Positions 26,739 through 35,815 of a stretch of 64,000 nucleotides of DNA are shown here, one piece after another. A program made the translations under genes and the position numbers. The stretch comes from Flavilitoribacter nigricans DSM 23189 = NBRC 102662 (lineage in GTDB: Bacteria > Bacteroidota > Bacteroidia > Chitinophagales > Saprospiraceae): positions 186,001-250,000 of the forward strand of contig NZ_PDUD01000024.1 of assembly GCF_002646595.1 (NCBI RefSeq), read 5' to 3'. The notes under the pieces are model-generated. The model searched no databases. It saw nothing but the letters and a program-made list of their open reading frames with translations, and was not told the origin of the DNA. Each line of letters opens with the position of its first letter. The stretch's first letter is position 1.

Positions 26739-28358
26739 ATGAAGAAAATATTTCATATATTATTTTTGGCAATTGGGCTAAGTCTGGCGAGTGGCTGTGA
26801 CCTGGACTTACAGACGGACCCCAATAATTTATCTCCGGATACGGCCAATCCGGACTTTATCCTCAATAGTATTCAATTCGGTCTTAACGAATTTTTCTTT
26901 GAGATTACGGACTACACCATGGAAGCGGCCCGCATGGTAGCCATGGAGCCCCGGGCTTCCACCTACGAATCGGCCTATCAGCCGCAGGACTTCGATGATA
27001 TGTGGCAGCAGGCCTATCTCGGGATCATGAGTGACGCCAATAATCTAATGACGCTGGCGGAAGAGCGTGAACTCTTTATCCACGCCGGGATCGCCCGGAC
27101 GATCAAAGCTTACACCTTGATCTCACTAGTCGATTTCTTCGGTGATATTCCGCTGAGTGAGGCTTTTGCCGGAAGCGATAACTTTTTGCCGACGGTGGAT
27201 GACGGCGCCAATGTATACGCAGAGGCAAAAAGTCTGCTCGACATGGCCCTGGATAATTTTGCAGCTACGTCCCTGAACACCCCCGCCAATGATCTCTACT
27301 ACGGCGGAGATGTAGACAAATGGACGGCTTTGGTGAATACACTGAAACTGCGCATCGCTCTTACTACCCGTCTGGTAGACAGCAATGCCGCTTCCGAGAT
27401 CAATACGCTGGCGGCCGGAAGCCTGATCGAAGATGCTTCCGGTGATTGGGAACACCCTTTTTCTTCCAATACCACTACTATCCCGGATAGCCGGCATCCT
27501 TACTTTAGCGACAATTACGGAGGAGCGGCAGATTATATGTCCAATTACTTCATGAATAAGCTGCTGACCGATAAAAGTATTCCCGATCCCCGGACCCGTT
27601 ACTACTTCTACCGGCAAACCCTTACCATTTCTTCCGATGTAAACGAATTACCCTGCATCGTAGAGCGGATGCCGGATCACTATCCAGAGGGTATGGTATT
27701 CTGTAACGCAGGTGGCGGCTATTGGGGTCGTGATCATATCGACAACGACGGTATTCCTCCGGATAATCAATTACGTACTGTTTTTGGTATTTATCCGGCC
27801 GGTGGCAAATTTGACGCTGATGACGATGCGATCGCTTCCTTTAGCGATGGTCTGCAGGGAGCGGGGATCCATCCGTACATGCAATCCTCCTGGGTGAAGT
27901 TTATGCTCGCGGAAGCAGCCCTGACCTTGGGTACCGACGGTGATCCCCGCGAATTGCTGGAATCCGGGATACGAGAGGCCATTGACAAGGTTGTCAGCTT
28001 TGCTCCGGATAATCTGATCGATGCCGACTTTGCAGCCACCGAATCGGATATCGATACCTACGTGGAAGATGTACTTACGGCTTATGATGCCGCCACTACC
28101 GACGATGAGCGCCTGAACATAATCATTGACGAGTATTACATCGCGCTGTACGGCAATGGTCTGGAAGCATATAACAATTACCGGCGGACCGGCAAACCGG
28201 CGGATATTCAGCTGCCGCTTAACCAGCAGTCCGGACCATTTATCCGGTCCTTCCTGTATCCAAGTGTAGTCGTGAACCGGAACCAGAATATTACCGCTAA
28301 AACTACGGTGGCCACCCAGGTTTTCTGGGACAATAACCCTCCTGGTTTTGTCGAGTAA
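26739..28358 (+). CDS. SusD/RagB family surface lipoprotein
   Basis: 539 residues. Signal ends at the lipobox LASGC (Cys20) followed by Asp-Leu-Asp, a surface-export type context in Bacteroidota. The N-terminal half has the TPR scaffold of the SusD-like group (WQQAYLGIMSDANNLMTLAEE; ARTIKAYTLISLVDFFGDIPLSEAF), as in the SusD-like_2 family. It forms the lid of the SusC transporter and captures the ligand. Position directly after susC supports a working pair. Confidence 0.9.
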   Translation: MKKIFHILFLAIGLSLASGCDLDLQTDPNNLSPDTANPDFILNSIQFGLNEFFFEITDYTMEAARMVAMEPRASTYESAYQPQDFDDMWQQAYLGIMSDANNLMTLAEERELFIHAGIARTIKAYTLISLVDFFGDIPLSEAFAGSDNFLPTVDDGANVYAEAKSLLDMALDNFAATSLNTPANDLYYGGDVDKWTALVNTLKLRIALTTRLVDSNAASEINTLAAGSLIEDASGDWEHPFSSNTTTIPDSRHPYFSDNYGGAADYMSNYFMNKLLTDKSIPDPRTRYYFYRQTLTISSDVNELPCIVERMPDHYPEGMVFCNAGGGYWGRDHIDNDGIPPDNQLRTVFGIYPAGGKFDADDDAIASFSDGLQGAGIHPYMQSSWVKFMLAEAALTLGTDGDPRELLESGIREAIDKVVSFAPDNLIDADFAATESDIDTYVEDVLTAYDAATTDDERLNIIIDEYYIALYGNGLEAYNNYRRTGKPADIQLPLNQQSGPFIRSFLYPSVVVNRNQNITAKTTVATQVFWDNNPPGFVE

Positions 28359-28442
28359 ATAGCGCTGTGTTCCCGCAGATACTCATCAAATAGACCTGAT
28401 CCGTATCTGTAAACTTATCCAACTACCATAAAACAATTGATA

Positions 28443-29309
28443 ATGAGAAAAACGCTTTTTTATATACCACTTTGCATCGTAGCCCTGTTAATGGCCGGAT
28501 GTGAAAGCGATTATGTGGCCTTCCACGATAGTGTTCCCAAGGGAGGCTTCGTTCGTTTTGACGAAGAGTTGACCTTTATCCTTGACCTTACTACCGATCC
28601 CAATCCAGCTTTCGAAGCTACGCTGGTAGCTCCTTCGGATAATGTAACGGCTTATGAGCTGGAGTTTACCCTGGTCACCTCTACGGGAAATATCGGGCCC
28701 TTCGATCTTTACGAAACCCGCACCTTACCGGCTACTCTCGCCTTCACGGCGCAGGAACTGGCCACGGTAGCCGGTTTGGATCTGGATGAATTTAAAGGAC
28801 GCCTGGATTTTGAAGCGGCCGTGACCCGGGAAGACGGTACGGTTTTTACTTCCAATGACTTTACCGGCGACCTTAATAATCCGGGGCAACGCAACGCGAT
28901 GAGTTTCAGCATCAACCTGATCTGCCCTTCTTCACTGGCCGGTACTTTTGATGTGGTGCACACCAATCAGGTCACCGGACCGGGTGGCGGTCCCTGTACG
29001 GAATCTACCCTGATGACCACGGTCACCTGGGAGGAAGTTTCCGAGGGACAGTACTCGACGACAGACGGTTCTTTCGGCCTCTTCCCCAACTGCTGGGCGG
29101 ATACTCCCGTTACCGGCATTACGATTGGGGATGCCTGTAATATCATTACCGTATCCGGAGAAGATCAGTACGGCGATTCTTATATCTACAACATCATTGC
29201 CGTGGATGGCCCTACCCTAACGATAGAGTGGGAAAATACGTATGGCGATGGCGGTACCGTAGAATTGACCCGTCAGGATGGGAACGACTGGCCTCCTCTG
29301 GCTAGTTAG
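28443..29309 (+). CDS. SusE/F-position surface lipoprotein of the Sus-like locus
   Basis: 288 residues from the ATG at 28443 (two codons after a TTG that could extend it). Lipobox LLMAGC (Cys20), then Glu-Ser-Asp. The mature protein is all-beta with an N-terminal domain (about 30-160) and a C-terminal domain that has four or so Cys (CPSS, GGPCTES, NCWAD, DACN). It has no named family, but third genes in Sus-like loci usually encode surface ligand-binding lipoproteins. 84 bp after susD, same strand. Confidence 0.65.
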   Translation: MRKTLFYIPLCIVALLMAGCESDYVAFHDSVPKGGFVRFDEELTFILDLTTDPNPAFEATLVAPSDNVTAYELEFTLVTSTGNIGPFDLYETRTLPATLAFTAQELATVAGLDLDEFKGRLDFEAAVTREDGTVFTSNDFTGDLNNPGQRNAMSFSINLICPSSLAGTFDVVHTNQVTGPGGGPCTESTLMTTVTWEEVSEGQYSTTDGSFGLFPNCWADTPVTGITIGDACNIITVSGEDQYGDSYIYNIIAVDGPTLTIEWENTYGDGGTVELTRQDGNDWPPLAS

Positions 29310-29370
29310 ATTAATTCAATTGGGCTGACGGGTAGAGTGCTGTATTGTGGTGTATTTTTTCAGAGTAAAT

Positions 29371-29433
29371 GGACGATGTGGGATGTGGGAGAGCGGGAGA
29401 GGGGGAGACGAGGAGATGGGGTGAGGGGGTGAG
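29371..29433 (+). repeat. G-rich word-like tract after the Sus-like operon
   Basis: A 63-bp tract of degenerate GGGAGA / GGATGTGGGA / GGTGAGGGGG words, almost without C on the plus strand. It starts 61 bp after the stop of the last Sus gene and is G-rich on the coding strand. Similar tracts occur at 34551 and 46086. Confidence 0.5.
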
Positions 29434-29547
29434 CCTGCTCCGCTTTGAGGTTAGCTTTAGTGGGGATCACATTGTCTTTTTCATTTTGTCCAATAATACA
29501 GTAAGATGAATTTACCGGTCAGCCCTATTCTAAAAATTACAAACTCT

Positions 29548-30030
29548 ATGAAAAATAGATATCAACTATTTGGTTTATTCTTTTGCCTTTGTTTTTGGGT
29601 AGCCTGCGGATCTAACCAATCCATGGGTAGTACAGACCGCCAGGTCGACTACTCCAGTATGAGCACGCTGGCCGATGCTTTACGGGTACAAAGCGGGCTA
29701 CAAGTCGTCGGTTCTTCCAATAATATTAAAGTCACGGTACGGGGAGTTAATTCCAGTCGATCTTCAAAAGGTACCACATTTGTGCAGGAAGCAGGTAAAA
29801 GCTCGCCTCAGCAAAGAGAGACTACCGTCCTTCAGGATGTGGAGCCCCTCTTCATTGTAGATGAGACCATCGTAGGCAATACCTATGCGGATGCGGCTCG
29901 TAGTATCAATGTCCAGGATATAGTTTCGATCAAGGTACTGAAGAGCTATTCGGAAACCAATGCGTACGGAGAAACCGGTAAAAATGGCGTGATCAAGATC
30001 TCGACCAAGTTGGCCACGGCGAATAAATAG
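29548..30030 (+). CDS. Lipoprotein with a lone TonB-receptor plug domain
   Basis: 160 residues from the ATG before KNRYQLFG; the frame extends upstream to 29506 but that start would spoil the signal. Lipobox FWVAC (Cys20). The mature part is a plug domain and nothing else: STLADALRVQSGLQVVG, VTVRGVNSS, EPLFIVDETIVGNTYADAARSIN, DIVSIKVLKSYSETNAYGETGKNGVIKIST, the same order as in the 23413 SusC plug. There is no barrel, so it cannot transport by itself. It may associate with a receptor, secretin or TonB. Next to the Sus-like locus but 240 bp away with its own start region. Confidence 0.8.
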   Translation: MKNRYQLFGLFFCLCFWVACGSNQSMGSTDRQVDYSSMSTLADALRVQSGLQVVGSSNNIKVTVRGVNSSRSSKGTTFVQEAGKSSPQQRETTVLQDVEPLFIVDETIVGNTYADAARSINVQDIVSIKVLKSYSETNAYGETGKNGVIKISTKLATANK

Positions 30031-30070
30031 ATCCTTCTGGTAAATCTATCACCTGGGTTAGATAATAATG

Positions 30071-30103
30071 CCGGTTCTGGAGTTAGGATAACTTCAGGAC
30101 CGG
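30071..30103. terminator. Hairpin between convergent genes
   Basis: 14-bp stem CCGGTTCTGGAGTT / AACTTCAGGACCGG (two G-U on one strand) with a 5-nt loop, in the 97-bp gap between the plug lipoprotein and the desaturase-family gene. It could serve as a two-way transcription stop; no T-run is strong on either side. Confidence 0.55.
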
Positions 30104-30127
30104 TTCCCATTTCTACGCATTCCTGTT

Positions 30128-30970
30128 TTACAATTTTTCATCCTCATCATACTGGATCGTATTCCGATACCGCATAAATGGGATTTTCAATAGCGTGCCG
30201 ACATTGTTTGCTTCCTCCGGGGCCATAAAGGTATCCACCCCGTATTTCAGTTTTTCATTGGGCGCTTCGATATAGGTGCCGAAGATCCGGTCCCAGATGG
30301 AAAAGATATTCCCGAAATTGGTGTCGGTATACGGAAGTCGATAATGGTGGTGTACCCGGTGCATATTGGGCGTGCAGATCACCCAGACCAGCGTACGATC
30401 CAGCCATTCCGGCATACGCACATTGGAATGATTGAATTGCGTGAGGATCACGGAGAGGGTCTGGTATAAAAATACCATCCACATGGGAGCACCGACGATA
30501 AATACGGCGACTGTGGTAAAGACGAAACGGAATACACTTTCTCCGGGATGGTGCCGATTGGCCGTGGTCGTATCCACATTCTGATCCGTATGGTGGATGA
30601 GGTGAAAACGCCACATCCATTTTACCCGGTGTTCGATATAGTGCACGGCATAAGCCCCGATCAGATCCAGCAACATCAGCCCCACTATCGTGTACAACCA
30701 CACCGGCATGCTCACCCATTGGATCAGGCCGAATTCATTGGCGACCACCCAGTCGCTGGATTTCACCAGGATGAAAGCCATGGCAAAATTGATAATAGCC
30801 GTAGTCAGGGTGAAAAAAATATTGATTCCGGCGTGTTTCCACTTATTGTACTTGAAGGAGAATAGCGGAACGGCACTTTCGATCATCCAGAAGATCGTCA
30901 GACCGCTCACCAGAAAAAGTGTCCGGTGCGAGGAAGGAATATTGGTAAAATACTCGATTAGAGCTTCCAT
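30128..30970 (-). CDS. Sterol desaturase/fatty acid hydroxylase family membrane enzyme
   Basis: 280 residues with four or so membrane spans (about 15-30, 45-70, 88-112, 150-175). The three His boxes of the family are complete: HYIEH (about 110), HLIHHTD (about 123), and HRVHHHYR (about 204), plus NRHHP between them. These bind two irons and use oxygen to hydroxylate or desaturate lipids or carotenoids; the substrate is not evident. It follows the kinase gene on the same strand with 161 bp between and a promoter element in the gap. Confidence 0.9.
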   Translation of the reverse strand: MEALIEYFTNIPSSHRTLFLVSGLTIFWMIESAVPLFSFKYNKWKHAGINIFFTLTTAIINFAMAFILVKSSDWVVANEFGLIQWVSMPVWLYTIVGLMLLDLIGAYAVHYIEHRVKWMWRFHLIHHTDQNVDTTTANRHHPGESVFRFVFTTVAVFIVGAPMWMVFLYQTLSVILTQFNHSNVRMPEWLDRTLVWVICTPNMHRVHHHYRLPYTDTNFGNIFSIWDRIFGTYIEAPNEKLKYGVDTFMAPEEANNVGTLLKIPFMRYRNTIQYDEDEKL

Positions 30971-31112
30971 ATTTGTTTTGTTGTCGGAAATACTGGCCGG
31001 AAGAAGTTTCCCGCTACGGGCAGGTACCGGTGTCAGGTTGCCCTGCCGGGAACCGCGGTAAAATCATGGTGCTATAACCTAAACCTCTCCCTGAATTCAA
31101 TTAATCTTCCAC

Positions 31113-31120
31113 CAAAATTA
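31113..31120 (-). promoter_or_regulatory. -7 promoter element of the desaturase-family gene
   Basis: On the minus strand TAATTTTG matches TAnnTTTG, in the gap between the kinase stop and the ATG at 30970. The leader would be about 135 nt. It suggests the gene is not solely dependent on the exporter operon. Confidence 0.45.
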
Positions 31121-31131
31121 ATAATTTTTGT

Positions 31132-32427
31132 TCATCCGAACTGTATGGAAAAAACGGTCTGTCCGTCTGCTGCCGTTCTCAGGGAAAACGTAAAGTGGTG
31201 ATTGATCAGAATTTCTTTACTCAGCGTAAGTCCTACCCCCTGCCCCTGGGATTTGGTACTGAAAAATGGAGAAAATAATTGCCCGTCGTCCCGGGGTGGC
31301 AGACCGATGCCATTATCGATCACCTGGAGGGAATGCCGGTCCAGGCGGATGATAATGGTCCCTTCCCGCTCAATGGCCTCGATGGCATTTTTTATAATAT
31401 TGATCAGCACCTGTTCCAGTTGTTCTTTATCGATGGCCAGGATCACCGGTTTATCGGGCAATTCCTGCCGCCATTCTATCCGGCGTTCCTCCGTCTGGTA
31501 CTGCATCAGCGTGGTCACCTGCTGCAGGAGCGGCCGGATATCCTGCCGTTCCAGACGGGCCGGCGGCAGCCGGATCACATCGGCAAAGTTCCGCATGAAT
31601 ACGTTAAGTCGCTGATTCCGGTCGCGTGCCACCTCGATCACTTCCCGGTAGGTACTCCGCTCCCCTTCCGGCAGATCCGTATCGTAATGGAGTAAAGATT
31701 CCAGAATGGAATTGATGGGCCCGATGGAGTTATTGACCTCGTGCGCCATCATCCGGATCACCTTGCCGTAGGCCTGTTTTTCGATCCGCAGTTTTTCGGT
31801 CGTCAGATCCTCAATGGTGATAAAATAATGCGGGAATCCCCGGTCAATAAAATGGGCCTTATGGCATTTAAAAGTAGCGATCCCATCGATGGAAAAGGTT
31901 TCCGAGCTATCCGGGGCCAGTTGGGCCAGAGCGCCGGCCAGCTCGGGGTTCAGGTCGTCAAGTTTTTTTCCTTTCGCCTGCTTTTGTGTCAGCCCGAGGA
32001 ATTGCTCCGCACGGGGATTAAGGGTAGCGATATGCTCTTCAAAATCAAGGATAATAGTTCCCACCGGGGAAGTACTGATGAGTTTGTCCAGAAAAAAATG
32101 CTGCTGCACCTGGGCGGTGCGTTCCTCCCGGAGCCGGTCGACCATCTGATTGTAAACGCTGATCAGTTTATCCGTCTCGATCTGACCGGTAGGCTGGAAC
32201 TTCACATTGAAATCCCGATCCTGAAGGGCATCCATACCCCGACTTAGTAAACCAATAGGCTGCACCAGTTCCCGGTACAGGCGGATGGCAAAATAAAGCG
32301 AGATCAGCAAGATACCCTCGGAAAGGATAAACCATAACTTCTGCTCCTCGAAGATCAGAAAGGACATCACGAGCGCTACCAGGTGGATGAGCGTAATAAA
32401 GAGAATGTATTTGGAGCGTAGGGTCAT
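31132..32427 (-). CDS. NtrY-like sensor histidine kinase
   Basis: 431 residues from the ATG at 32427 (a longer frame starting at 32484 overlaps the preceding stop). Two adjacent membrane spans (about 6-22 and 30-47) with almost no periplasmic loop, a HAMP-like linker (about 52-105), a PAS domain (about 115-225), then the dimerisation/phosphoacceptor motif MMAHEVNNSIGPINSI (His near 231) and ATPase boxes NAIEAI, DNGIGLPP and GQGVGLTLSKEI. Lack of a sensor loop suggests it senses the membrane or cytoplasm. It should phosphorylate the NtrC-type regulator two genes upstream. Confidence 0.9.
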   Translation of the reverse strand: MTLRSKYILFITLIHLVALVMSFLIFEEQKLWFILSEGILLISLYFAIRLYRELVQPIGLLSRGMDALQDRDFNVKFQPTGQIETDKLISVYNQMVDRLREERTAQVQQHFFLDKLISTSPVGTIILDFEEHIATLNPRAEQFLGLTQKQAKGKKLDDLNPELAGALAQLAPDSSETFSIDGIATFKCHKAHFIDRGFPHYFITIEDLTTEKLRIEKQAYGKVIRMMAHEVNNSIGPINSILESLLHYDTDLPEGERSTYREVIEVARDRNQRLNVFMRNFADVIRLPPARLERQDIRPLLQQVTTLMQYQTEERRIEWRQELPDKPVILAIDKEQLEQVLINIIKNAIEAIEREGTIIIRLDRHSLQVIDNGIGLPPRDDGQLFSPFFSTKSQGQGVGLTLSKEILINHHFTFSLRTAADGQTVFSIQFG

Positions 32428-32477
32428 ATACAGAACGTTAAAGCTGTGGAGACGCAAGATCCGGTATCCCGGGCGAA

Positions 32478-32987
32478 TTACCAATTTCCGGCATAGGCCA
32501 GGGAATTGTTGCAGTGGGTCTCAAAATACTCGTATTTCAGGCGATTGATCTGCCGGATATGCAGGTAATCGTGGGCCAGCCAGTTGCTCAGAAAGAAAAA
32601 GGCCGAGCGCTCTCCCCCCTGCGGATGAACGTTGGTGTTGCCCCAGGCCGGACTTTCCAGTCCGCGTAACCACTCTACAGACTGCGCCCGCTCGGATAGA
32701 AAGGCCTGTATTTTTTGAGTATAGTCCTGGTTGCCGTAGTTACGTTGAGTCACCCAGCCCACCGGATCGATCGGCGGTAGCGCTACTTCCGGTTGTTCCA
32801 GGACGTAACGGGTGCGGGTGCGAAAGTCCTCCCGCTCTTCATCGTACAAATGACAGATCACCTCCAACAGGCTCCATTTTTCGGGTGTAGGTTTCCAGCG
32901 ATATTGCGCTTCGGGTACGGGCTCCAGCAGGGCCTGGAATACGGCGGCATTGTCCTCAAGGCGTTGGGTAATTTGTGCTGCGGTCAT
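32478..32987 (-). CDS. DinB family protein
   Basis: 169 residues, four-helix DinB/YfiT-like fold. Metal-binding His residues are in the expected places: EVICHLYDEE near 46 and NWLAHDYLHIRQINRLK near 138-142. Members include thiol transferases, but most in Bacteroidota are uncharacterised. Unusually, it sits between the response regulator and the kinase of one two-component pair, in the same direction, 142 bp and 50 bp from them. Confidence 0.85.
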   Translation of the reverse strand: MTAAQITQRLEDNAAVFQALLEPVPEAQYRWKPTPEKWSLLEVICHLYDEEREDFRTRTRYVLEQPEVALPPIDPVGWVTQRNYGNQDYTQKIQAFLSERAQSVEWLRGLESPAWGNTNVHPQGGERSAFFFLSNWLAHDYLHIRQINRLKYEYFETHCNNSLAYAGNW

Positions 32988-33129
32988 GGCGAATGGATTC
33001 AGTGAAGAATAAGGATGGTTTTAAACAGTCGGGCTCCCAATATGGAACCAGCCTAAAATTACTCCATTCTCTTTAGAAACTTTCCTTAAACCGTCCGGCT
33101 GGCGGCCAAATGCGTTTAAGCAGGTGAGA

Positions 33130-34494
33130 CTACCGCTCAAAATCGATCCCGTACTTTTCCAGTCGCCGGTATAAAGCACTTCGGGTCAGACCCAGCGCCC
33201 TGGCCGCATTGGTGATGTGCTGGTCGTAGTGGTCCAGAGCCCGCTGGATCATTTCTCTTTCCATTTCCTCCAGCGTCATGCTGCCCACTACGGGCAGGTC
33301 GTCCGCGCCGCTCCTTTTGGCCGTAGCGCTGAGTTGGGTCCGAAAATCTTCCACCTCCAAAAAATTTCGCGGTGTGATCAGAACCGTACGTTCCACCAGG
33401 TTTTTTAATTCGCGGATATTTCCCGGAAAGGGATACTGCTGCAGCCAGGCCATGGCTGTTTTAGAGATCTCCAGATCGGGGCGATCGTACAATTCCCGGA
33501 GATTGTCGAGATAAAAGCGCGCCAGCAACGGGATATCACCCGGTCGTTCCCGCAGGGGCGGCAACTTTACGGTGATGAGATTGATCCGGTAAAAAAGATC
33601 CTCGCGAAAGTTACCTTCCGCCACCATTTCGGCGAGGTCGCGGTTGGTCGCGCTGATGAGGCGAATATCCACGCTCCGGGTCTGACTGCTGCCCAGCACC
33701 TCAAACTTCCGGTCCTGCAATACACGCAACAGTTTCACCTGGCTGGTCAGATCCAGCTCGCCGATCTCATCGAGAAATATACTACCGGTATGCGCCATTT
33801 CAAAGCGCCCTTTCCGGTCGAAACGCGCATCGGTGAATGCCCCGCGTTTGTGCCCGAAGAGTTCACTTTCAAATAAGGTGGTAGAGATGCCCCCCAGATT
33901 GACCTTGACAAAGGGGTGCTGCCGACGCCGGCTATTTTCGTGAATGGCCTCGGCGATCAGCTCTTTTCCCGTACCGCTTTCGCCCAGGATAAGGACCGAA
34001 GCATCCGTCGCCGCTACCCGGCCGATGGTTTCCAGGACCTGCAGGAAGGCCGGATCCTGCCCGACAATGTGCTCAAAATTAAACTGCTGATCGAGTTGTT
34101 TCCGGTTTTTGGAAGTAGCCGGTGGCCGCTGCAGTTCGAGGGCCGTTTTTACCGACTGGAGCATATGTTGGTTATCCCAGGGTTTGGCAATGAAGTCGTT
34201 GGCCCCCGTCTTCATGCCCGCTATGGCCAGTTCCATGGTTGCCCAACCCGTGATCAGGATCACCGGCACCACCGGATTGAGTGCACGAATACGCCGCAGG
34301 GTAGCCAGACCGTCGGCCCCGGTGGTATCGACCGTAAAGTTCATATCGAGTAGGATCAGGTCCGGCATCCGCTCCGCTAATTTGGCAAGAGCTTCCCGCT
34401 CATTACCCGCCGTATCGGATTCCAGCCCCTGCTGCCGTAAGAGTAGCGCCAGGGATTTTTGTACCGCAATGTCGTCATCGATAATCAGGACCAT
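33130..34494 (-). CDS. NtrC-family sigma-54-dependent response regulator
   Basis: 454 residues. Receiver domain with phosphoacceptor Asp50 (DLILLDMNF) and acid pocket Asp6-8; AAA+ domain with Walker A GESGTGKE (near 175), the sigma-54 contact loop GAFTDA (near 236) and Walker B FLDEIGEL; C-terminal Fis-type HTH (NAARALGLTRSALYRRLEKYGI). The GAFTDA loop is strong evidence that it opens sigma-54 promoters. It lies in the exporter block whose first gene has a -24/-12 element and tandem dyads, so autoregulation is likely. Confidence 0.95.
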   Translation of the reverse strand: MVLIIDDDIAVQKSLALLLRQQGLESDTAGNEREALAKLAERMPDLILLDMNFTVDTTGADGLATLRRIRALNPVVPVILITGWATMELAIAGMKTGANDFIAKPWDNQHMLQSVKTALELQRPPATSKNRKQLDQQFNFEHIVGQDPAFLQVLETIGRVAATDASVLILGESGTGKELIAEAIHENSRRRQHPFVKVNLGGISTTLFESELFGHKRGAFTDARFDRKGRFEMAHTGSIFLDEIGELDLTSQVKLLRVLQDRKFEVLGSSQTRSVDIRLISATNRDLAEMVAEGNFREDLFYRINLITVKLPPLRERPGDIPLLARFYLDNLRELYDRPDLEISKTAMAWLQQYPFPGNIRELKNLVERTVLITPRNFLEVEDFRTQLSATAKRSGADDLPVVGSMTLEEMEREMIQRALDHYDQHITNAARALGLTRSALYRRLEKYGIDFER

Positions 34495-34550
34495 TCTGGA
34501 TCTTTAAGGTTGTAATGTAGTGATATATAGCAATTGATATGCTTACATCG

Positions 34551-34624
34551 ACAAACCGCAACACACCAACACCATAACACTTCAAAACATTAACACATCA
34601 AAACTTCATCACCCCAACACTTCG
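34551..34624 (-). repeat. G/T-rich word-like tract after the permease gene
   Basis: On the minus strand the tract reads as degenerate GTGTTGGTG / GTGTTATG / TTTTGAAGTGTT words, immediately after the permease stop at 34625 and 56 bp before the regulator start. Nearly free of C on the coding strand. Confidence 0.5.
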
Positions 34625-35815
34625 CTACTCCTCATGCAAAGCCACGGCCGGTTGTAATTTCGCCGCCAGCAAGCTCGGATAAAAGGAACAAATGAATACA
34701 ATGAGATAAATAAACACAATCGCCATCAGAATTGCAACGATATAGACTTCCGCCGGCAGATTGAAGACTTTTAAAAGCGGGAACTGGATCGCAAAAAAGA
34801 TCCCCAACACCAGGCTCAGGGTCGCCAGCACGGCGGTCTCGCCGATGATCTGGGTGCGAATACCGAATTTGGTAGCCCCCATGGCCCGCCGTACCCCGAT
34901 CTCCTGTTTGCGTTTGTTGATGTTCTGCCAAACCACCCCGAAAAGGCCGAGCGCCACGTTGAAGATCAGGAAACCACAGATGATCAGGAAAAGCAGAGAC
35001 GGGATCCAGGTTTCCATGAGCACCAGGCGGCGCAGTTCATCCAGGTAGCGAATATCGATAGTCCAGTCTTTGGTGATCTGCTGAATATCATCGAACAGGC
35101 GGGCTTCTACCGCCGCATCCGTTCCCGGTTTCACCTTGATCAGCATGGCCGTGGTAGGATCCTCGCGGCGCGGTTTGAAAAATGCCGGATAAGCTTTGGA
35201 GAATTCTCCCTGTTGCTTAAAGTTATCGATCATCCCCACTACCACGTGGGTAGCCTCCTCGTCTTCATTGGTCATCCGTTTGCCGATCGGATTCTCCTCC
35301 GCAAAATAATAGTCCCGGAACTGCCGGTTGATCACAATGGGTGTAATGCCCTCCTGCACCGCTTCGGCATCGCGAAACCATTTACCCTGCTCCACGGAAA
35401 TGTCCATCACTGCGGGAAAGCGTTCGTCGGTAGCGTATACGTACGGATTGGTCTCCTTGCCGTCGTAGGTCATGCCCACCAGGTGCTGACTACCCACATA
35501 GGGCAGGTTGCCGCTGAAAAAAGTATACGATTCAAATTCCGAATAATTTTTCAGGATCTGGTCGATCTGCTTCAACTGACCGGCCACCCGCTTCTCGTAT
35601 GCTTCCTGGGTGGCGTCTTTTTCCCGGTTGGGATTGAAGCGCAGGGTCCAGATCCGGTCGTAGGAGAACCCCAACGGTTCCTGATAACGCTGGTAATTGT
35701 GTACCAGAAAAGTAAATACCGCGAAAATCACCAGAAAGGAAAAGAAGACCTCCGCCAGCAATCCCAGGTTCTTTCGCTTTTGATTCCACATCAGTTTGAA
35801 TAAGTGCCGGATCAT
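34625..35815 (-). CDS. ABC transporter permease, MacB/FtsX type (second)
   Basis: 396 residues. One N-terminal span (about 17-40), a large periplasmic MacB-like domain (about 45-265), then three spans (about 272-297, 323-345, 360-382) as in FtsX permeases, with the RRAMGATKFGIRTQII loop that couples to the ATPase. Its ATG overlaps the stop of permease one (ATGA), so the two are made together as a pair. The trailing cytoplasmic end is PAVALHEE. Confidence 0.9.
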   Translation of the reverse strand: MIRHLFKLMWNQKRKNLGLLAEVFFSFLVIFAVFTFLVHNYQRYQEPLGFSYDRIWTLRFNPNREKDATQEAYEKRVAGQLKQIDQILKNYSEFESYTFFSGNLPYVGSQHLVGMTYDGKETNPYVYATDERFPAVMDISVEQGKWFRDAEAVQEGITPIVINRQFRDYYFAEENPIGKRMTNEDEEATHVVVGMIDNFKQQGEFSKAYPAFFKPRREDPTTAMLIKVKPGTDAAVEARLFDDIQQITKDWTIDIRYLDELRRLVLMETWIPSLLFLIICGFLIFNVALGLFGVVWQNINKRKQEIGVRRAMGATKFGIRTQIIGETAVLATLSLVLGIFFAIQFPLLKVFNLPAEVYIVAILMAIVFIYLIVFICSFYPSLLAAKLQPAVALHEE

